64,000 nt of DNA. Origin: Hermetia illucens (Eukaryota > Arthropoda > Insecta > Diptera > Stratiomyidae). The translations under genes were made by a program, and so were the position numbers. Positions 59,435 to 64,000 of this stretch are shown in pieces. Position 1 is the stretch's first letter; each line of letters begins with the position of its first letter. Location of the stretch: the NCBI RefSeq assembly GCF_905115235.1, contig NC_051850.1:38012441-38076440 (forward strand). The letters run 5' to 3'. The notes beneath the pieces were generated by a model. That model worked only from the letters and a program-made list of their open reading frames with translations, did not search any database and was not told where the DNA came from.

Positions 59435-61060
59435 TTAACCTGATTTCCGCAGCCTGGCTCTAGCTAGAGCGCGACAATCACAAAGGAAACGCCTGAGAAT
59501 TTCTCCCTCCTTTGCGCAACTTCCGCAATGTGAATTACAGGATATGCCGAGTCTGGCGAGCATGCCAGCCCCCGTGCAGCCCGATATAATCCTGTAAGCA
59601 TTTATTCGCGTTTCGTGATCGGGTCTTGTTATAGGATGGCCATTTCCTCCTTGACTTGGCACAGGTGGTAGAGGGTTGGGGGGTTCGGATTGTGCTCTAG
59701 CCATCAACAAACTTTCAGTATAGCCAGTACTTCCCCTTCGAATACATTAGCGAATCACAGAAAACCGTACGACTTGGTTATACTGTGCGTATCCGAGAAA
59801 ACTTCGCAGCGACTCAATAGACCTTGATCTATCGGGGAAGGATTGTTTAGTCCATTGGCAATACTCAGAGTTCCCGTGGTGCTTTGTCTAGAATGTTATT
59901 ACGTCCGTACTTCCTTGCTGTCCAACACCCGGACTCAAAGCGTCTGACATCACTACACTATGCAGTATATTTGCATATGCAGGTCCAGGGGAAGCAGCAA
60001 TACATTGAGAACATCCGCCTTGTAGGATTGTAGATGCTCAGCGACGACTGCACATGCTGCTCCTTGGATTCTATTAAGCTTGGTTCTATTGTATTTACAG
60101 CTCAGCGTTCGGCACCACACAAAAGAACCATACGTTAGAATGGGATGAATCACGGCTTTATATATCCACAGACCTATCTTGGGCGGAGATCCCATTTCCT
60201 TAGGAAGGTCTTCTTCCAGACATAGAAGGCTGTACAGGCCTCCTTAACCCTCAGTTCTATGTTTTGTCTCCAATTAAATTTACGATCCAGTATTATACTT
60301 ATAACAGGGGGCCATAGGCTGACAGATCAGATTGGCTTATCATGGTTTTCTGTATGCATATAAAATACTCCCCCGGTTGGTTAGAGCCTTGGCGGTGGCG
60401 TTGGTATTCACATTGTTCAATCCTCCCAGGAAGGTAACGTGAGGTACGTTGCTTGTAGTATAACGACTACTCAATAGTGCTCGTGAAAAGCGATATCTGT
60501 GGATTTGCTTTTGATGTAGGCATACTGCAATTTGAGGAAGGGCGACTCCGCGACGATCGCCCTTAAGTGGATACCGAAGATGCCCTGTTGGGTCTTCTAA
60601 ACGAAAGAGGTGAGGCTGGTTTTCTTTTGCGAACTCATAGCTATGGCTGCCTGTTTTCGATATGAAAACCACTCACGCACGTCTTTAGTAGTACGATACA
60701 TGACAAGAAGCCTCTACACATCACTTTTTGTTGTTTCAGAAACATCTGATGATCCTGTTCTCAGCGATTACCGTTTCGACCATCTCAAATTACTGGGGTT
60801 ATATAAATGCAGTCCTTTCGCTGTCAGTGAATTGTGTCCGGACTAGCAACTCCAGGGTCTCACTAGAAGATTCCATCCAAGAGCTTTCAGACTTATGAAA
60901 GAATGGACCCATATCTTCCTTCGCAAGAATCTTACTGATTCTCGTAGAATTGCTTATGCTTGCAATGTTTGTCAGCAATGCAACAAGGACCACGACCTGG
61001 TAGACCTGATGGCCGATTTATACATCTTCAGGACATTTTTGTATGGATACCAATATTTAT
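59435..61060 (-). mobile_element. LINE with RT and C-terminal tail, decayed
   Basis: Minus-strand segments in order: 'ETLELLVRTQFTDSE' (about 60840-60895), 'VVFISKTGSHSYEFAKENQP' (about 60610-60670), 'LGGLNNVNTNATAKAL' (about 60380-60430), 'LWIYKAVIHPILTYGSFVW' (about 60110-60180) with 'KLNRIQGAACAVV', and finally the Cys-rich tail 'LGISCNSHCGSC' with 'LCDCRALARARL' (about 59445-59545). Spacing suggests the region holding the YADD motif was lost. It resembles I/R1/LOA-type elements. Frames shift repeatedly. Confidence 0.75.
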
Positions 61061-63160
61061 CATTGTAGTAGATTAACATCTGGTCAGTTTCCTAGGATTG
61101 GACAGATCTGGGTCCCACTACCGTGGAAATTTCTTGTTGCCGTATTTTTCCCGGCGCGACACTCTAAAGGCGACTTCGAATGTCTTCAACAGAACCCTAA
61201 TCTTTGACTCTAGCTCGGCTATCATGGAATTGCCACCATTAGAAGCATTGGCAAGTTTGGACTTCCTCCACTCAATCTTCCTGATATCTCTGAAAGGGTG
61301 GGAAATCTTTACACTGAGATACAGGCTGAAAATTATTCGGCTGTGATTCGCGAAGGATTTCTGTCAGACACTGTTCATTTCCCCCCTTTGAAAGTCCCAT
61401 TGCAAGTTTATCTTCACCAGTCTTAGCAAGATCTGCTTGCATAGCGGCACCGTCGGTCCTCGTCAAGCTGTCGATCTTCATTTCTTCCAAGAGTTCGTTA
61501 ACAGTGTTGATTGGTCCCAAGACTTCGTATGGTTTCGCGGTACTGAGCAATTCGAGGTTTGCGTTCCTGGTTCTGAATAGAACTTTGCAGTCCGCATTTT
61601 CTAGTACATCTAAGCTCTCACTTGGGGTTCCACCTAATTGATCATCTTGTCCATGTGGATCCTGGGGTTTTGAGGGCACAAGGATTGGATGAGTTCGCCC
61701 TTGCACCTGTTGCTAGTGGAGTTACCATCCGTGACCGCTACCCGTAAGTGACTCCTGGCTACATCGCTGATGGGTTTCGCAGTGCGTGCTCCGTCACTTA
61801 GTCGTAGCTGCTTCACTGTCTGCAGAGTTTGCTTGATATGTGAGCCCTTGCAAACTCTGTCCTTCTTGCTGTCCCGCTGTACCCTCCGCTTGGTAGGTAA
61901 TCCAATGAGATGTAGAAGGCTGTTTCATAATTTCAATTGTACAATGGGTTTTCGTTACCGTCGTATGGAAATGATTCCTAGTGAAGAGCGACGCTTATTA
62001 GACCTATCAGTGTCGTCATTCTCAGTTTAGTTAGTTTTAGTGTTTCGGATGTTAAAATCCCCCATCATATAGAATTAATTTATATGCTGATGTCGATATT
62101 CCCCTAATCGTTGGAGATCACAGCCTCATTTGATTTTCACAGCTGAAGTTCTGTTGATCCTGGGCACAGATTTCGTTGCCACAATTGTTATTTGGAACTC
62201 GAGTACATCCACCTCTTCATTGCCATCCGTGCCTTTGTACCCCGCAATCAATTCCATTTTATTTTATTTTATTTTAGGCAGCTAAAGTTTTGAGGTGTAA
62301 TTGATACTGACGAGAACTCACTAGCTAAGATTGCCTTAAATAGCGAAGTTATTAGGAAACGACCAAAGGCGGCCAAAGGTTCATTGAAATAGCAACGGTT
62401 TAATGCGCTAGACGGTCAGAAGCCTCCCGACTTCAACCCAACTAGTTATATGACCAAGAAAAGTGACGGACCTGATATTATGAGCCGACCCCGCTACGAT
62501 AAAGTAGAAGAAGATCCTAACTCCAGTTCTCTCTTCTGTCATAGATTCATCTGTTTAGCACACTGTGTGGTTCCTCAGGCAGCTACCATTCTAATCATTT
62601 CAGCCTATGGATAGTCCCCGTATATGACAGCGTACAGATCATACATACAGTAGGTTCGTGGAAGGATTTCTAGGGTTTCCTATCTAGTTTTTGTGTCTAC
62701 TCTGTCAGGATTAACTGGGCCCTTGGTTAGAGCTTTCCGGAGACACATTTCTCCTGGAATGGTTTTTATTCCCCCCTAGAACCTTATAGAGGAGGTTTCT
62801 TTAGATGCGGATTTCTATGTCATACGGGATAATTATTGGTTATATTCCTTAGCGTCTCTTCTGCGGCAGTTGTGATTGCCTGTATGTCTAAAGCCACCTC
62901 GATGTTATATTTGATTTTGACCACGCACTTTGCGTCTCCATCTTAATTGGTAGATTTTGCTTATAGTCCTGCGTTTCCAGTTTGTGTTAATTACATGGGG
63001 TGTGATGCATAGTCTCTGGTCTGCAATTGCCTGGAGGCTCTCTTATTCTTTTCAGGGTAGAATTGTTTGCTAATCGTGCGGGCATTTTAGCAGGTTAGCC
63101 GAGAAATGCCAAGGTAACCTTTCCATTCCCTGTCTACCAACGCCTTTAAGCGTTTGTCAT
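61061..63160. other. Mostly anonymous; ATTTT microsatellite at 62255-62276
   Basis: A 144-codon minus-strand frame at 61272-61706 may be LINE ORF1 debris, since it lies upstream of a LINE on the same strand, but I see no diagnostic motif. An (ATTTT)4 run lies near 62255. Nothing else was recognised. Confidence 0.35.
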
Positions 63161-63164
63161 CGAT

Positions 63165-63262
63165 TCGTGGACCTCGGCGCAAAACCGAGATGTCTGGGGT
63201 TCCTTATTAGGGCAGGCCTAGACCGGATACCGGTTGTTGCGCTGTTGATAATGATGATGATC
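63165..63262 (+). mobile_element. LINE 3' end relic with GATGAT tail
   Basis: Very similar to 17800-17885: 'gacctcggcgcaaaaccg', 'agatgtctgg', 'gcaggcctagaccggatacc' and a terminal 'gataatgatgatga'. Only the last ~100 bases of the element are present. Confidence 0.7.
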
Positions 63263-64000
63263 GATTTGTAGCGTAATGGCCAAACCGTCGCCATTGCACC
63301 TGGAACGATCTCACTTCATTTCTCGCTTTAGAGACCCACATTCTGAGCCGTCAGTATAGTGATCAGTTCAGCTCTAAAATGTTTGTATTTGGAATCCATA
63401 CCATAATCTTCTTGCTTTTGACCACCTCGTTGAGCTTGCCAACTCGAAAAATGTCACCATGCGAGCTGGTAACGAACAAGAGGGATTACGCTCACTTTTC
63501 CACTTGCATACGGCGTCAAGCTCTTGTGGGTCTTTGACTGTTTCACCTTCAAATGAATGAAGAGAAAATTTAGAATGGTGACAGCTTCGTTGAGGCAAAA
63601 CTGCAGATGGAAAAGAACGACGAGTCTCGGTGCTAATATGGAAAACTGATTACTAAGAAGCACCAAAGGAACCTTGGGCTAGACTGTCAAAAAATTGATA
63701 GGCACGACAGAGGAAAAGGACAGTTATGTCCGGGTGATTTAACGTGAGTTTCCGCCGTCTAAGCCTAACCCCACGGTTATCTTAAGACACGGATGGATTT
63801 TGTGACCGCAATTGGAATCCTGCTGTGTCAAGTGACAACGGTACCAGTTTATATTGAATTCATGGCTCAGCATTCATTCTGGTAGATGCAAAACATATCT
63901 AAATATTTGCCGAACTGAGCAGTACGATGCCCAAATTGTAAGCACGACTTCACGCTTAAGATCCCAAGGTTTCTGTCCGCGAATTGGACGTAATACCAAC
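63263..64000. other. Nothing recognised
   Basis: Short minus-strand frames of 70-74 codons are present without recognisable similarity. Confidence 0.4.

Noticed and set aside
61272-61706. 144-codon minus-strand open frame
   Set aside because: No recognisable motif or codon pattern; at most LINE ORF1 debris. Not called as a gene.
1-64000. CRISPR arrays, operons and bacterial-type genes
   Set aside because: Introns, polyadenylation signals and eukaryotic transposons show nuclear animal DNA; no repeat-spacer array was seen.

Overview
This is a gene-poor, repeat-rich stretch of animal nuclear DNA, most likely from an insect and probably a fly (Diptera). The pointers are three conserved metazoan genes with very short introns (57-174 bases), AATAAA polyadenylation signals, and LINE, mariner/Tc1, Ty3/gypsy and tRNA-SINE relics of the kinds common in dipteran genomes. 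I cannot name the species from the sequence alone.

Four host genes are well supported. (1) The 39-kDa complex I subunit NDUFA9/ND-39, + strand, 4758-6202, four exons, 405 residues. (2) Ric8a/synembryn, - strand, 12678-14403, three exons, 535 residues, a chaperone and exchange factor for G-alpha subunits. (3) The HECT ubiquitin ligase Ube3a (E6AP), + strand, eight visible exons from about 44713 to 48317; its first coding exon was not found. (4) An intronless protein disulfide isomerase-like gene, - strand, 57572-59017, 481 residues, with the a-b-b'-a' plan but no signal peptide, no ER-retention tail and altered CxxC sites (CTIC and CTLC). A fifth candidate, a two-exon gene for a ~70-residue secreted peptide at 32327-32640, is speculative. 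The four main genes belong to unrelated pathways and show no sign of working together.

Region by region: 1-4.5 kb is LINE debris and a hairpin-bearing dispersed repeat; 4.7-6.3 kb is ND-39; 6.7-12 kb is a pile of minus-strand LINE relics, the largest an RTE element; 12.5-14.4 kb is Ric8a; 16-24 kb holds LINE relics, an internally deleted mariner, a Tc1/mariner relic and a gypsy fossil; 24-44 kb is mostly AT-rich anonymous DNA with TTAA-flanked transposons, SINEs and hairpins; 44.7-48.6 kb is Ube3a; 48.9-57.3 kb holds a Tc1 relic, a ~158-bp tandem array, a second large TTAA element, and an R1-like LINE interrupted by a gypsy fossil; 57.4-59.0 kb is the PDI-like gene; the rest is LINE relics.

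The most interesting items are the PDI-like gene that has lost its ER signals and canonical redox motifs, and a family of TTAA-flanked DNA transposons with 17-bp perfect terminal repeats. Two large copies of that family share what looks like the same internal deletion in a Mutator-like/Kolobok-like transposase, a MITE-sized copy keeps only the ends, and a separate relic represents a diverged relative.
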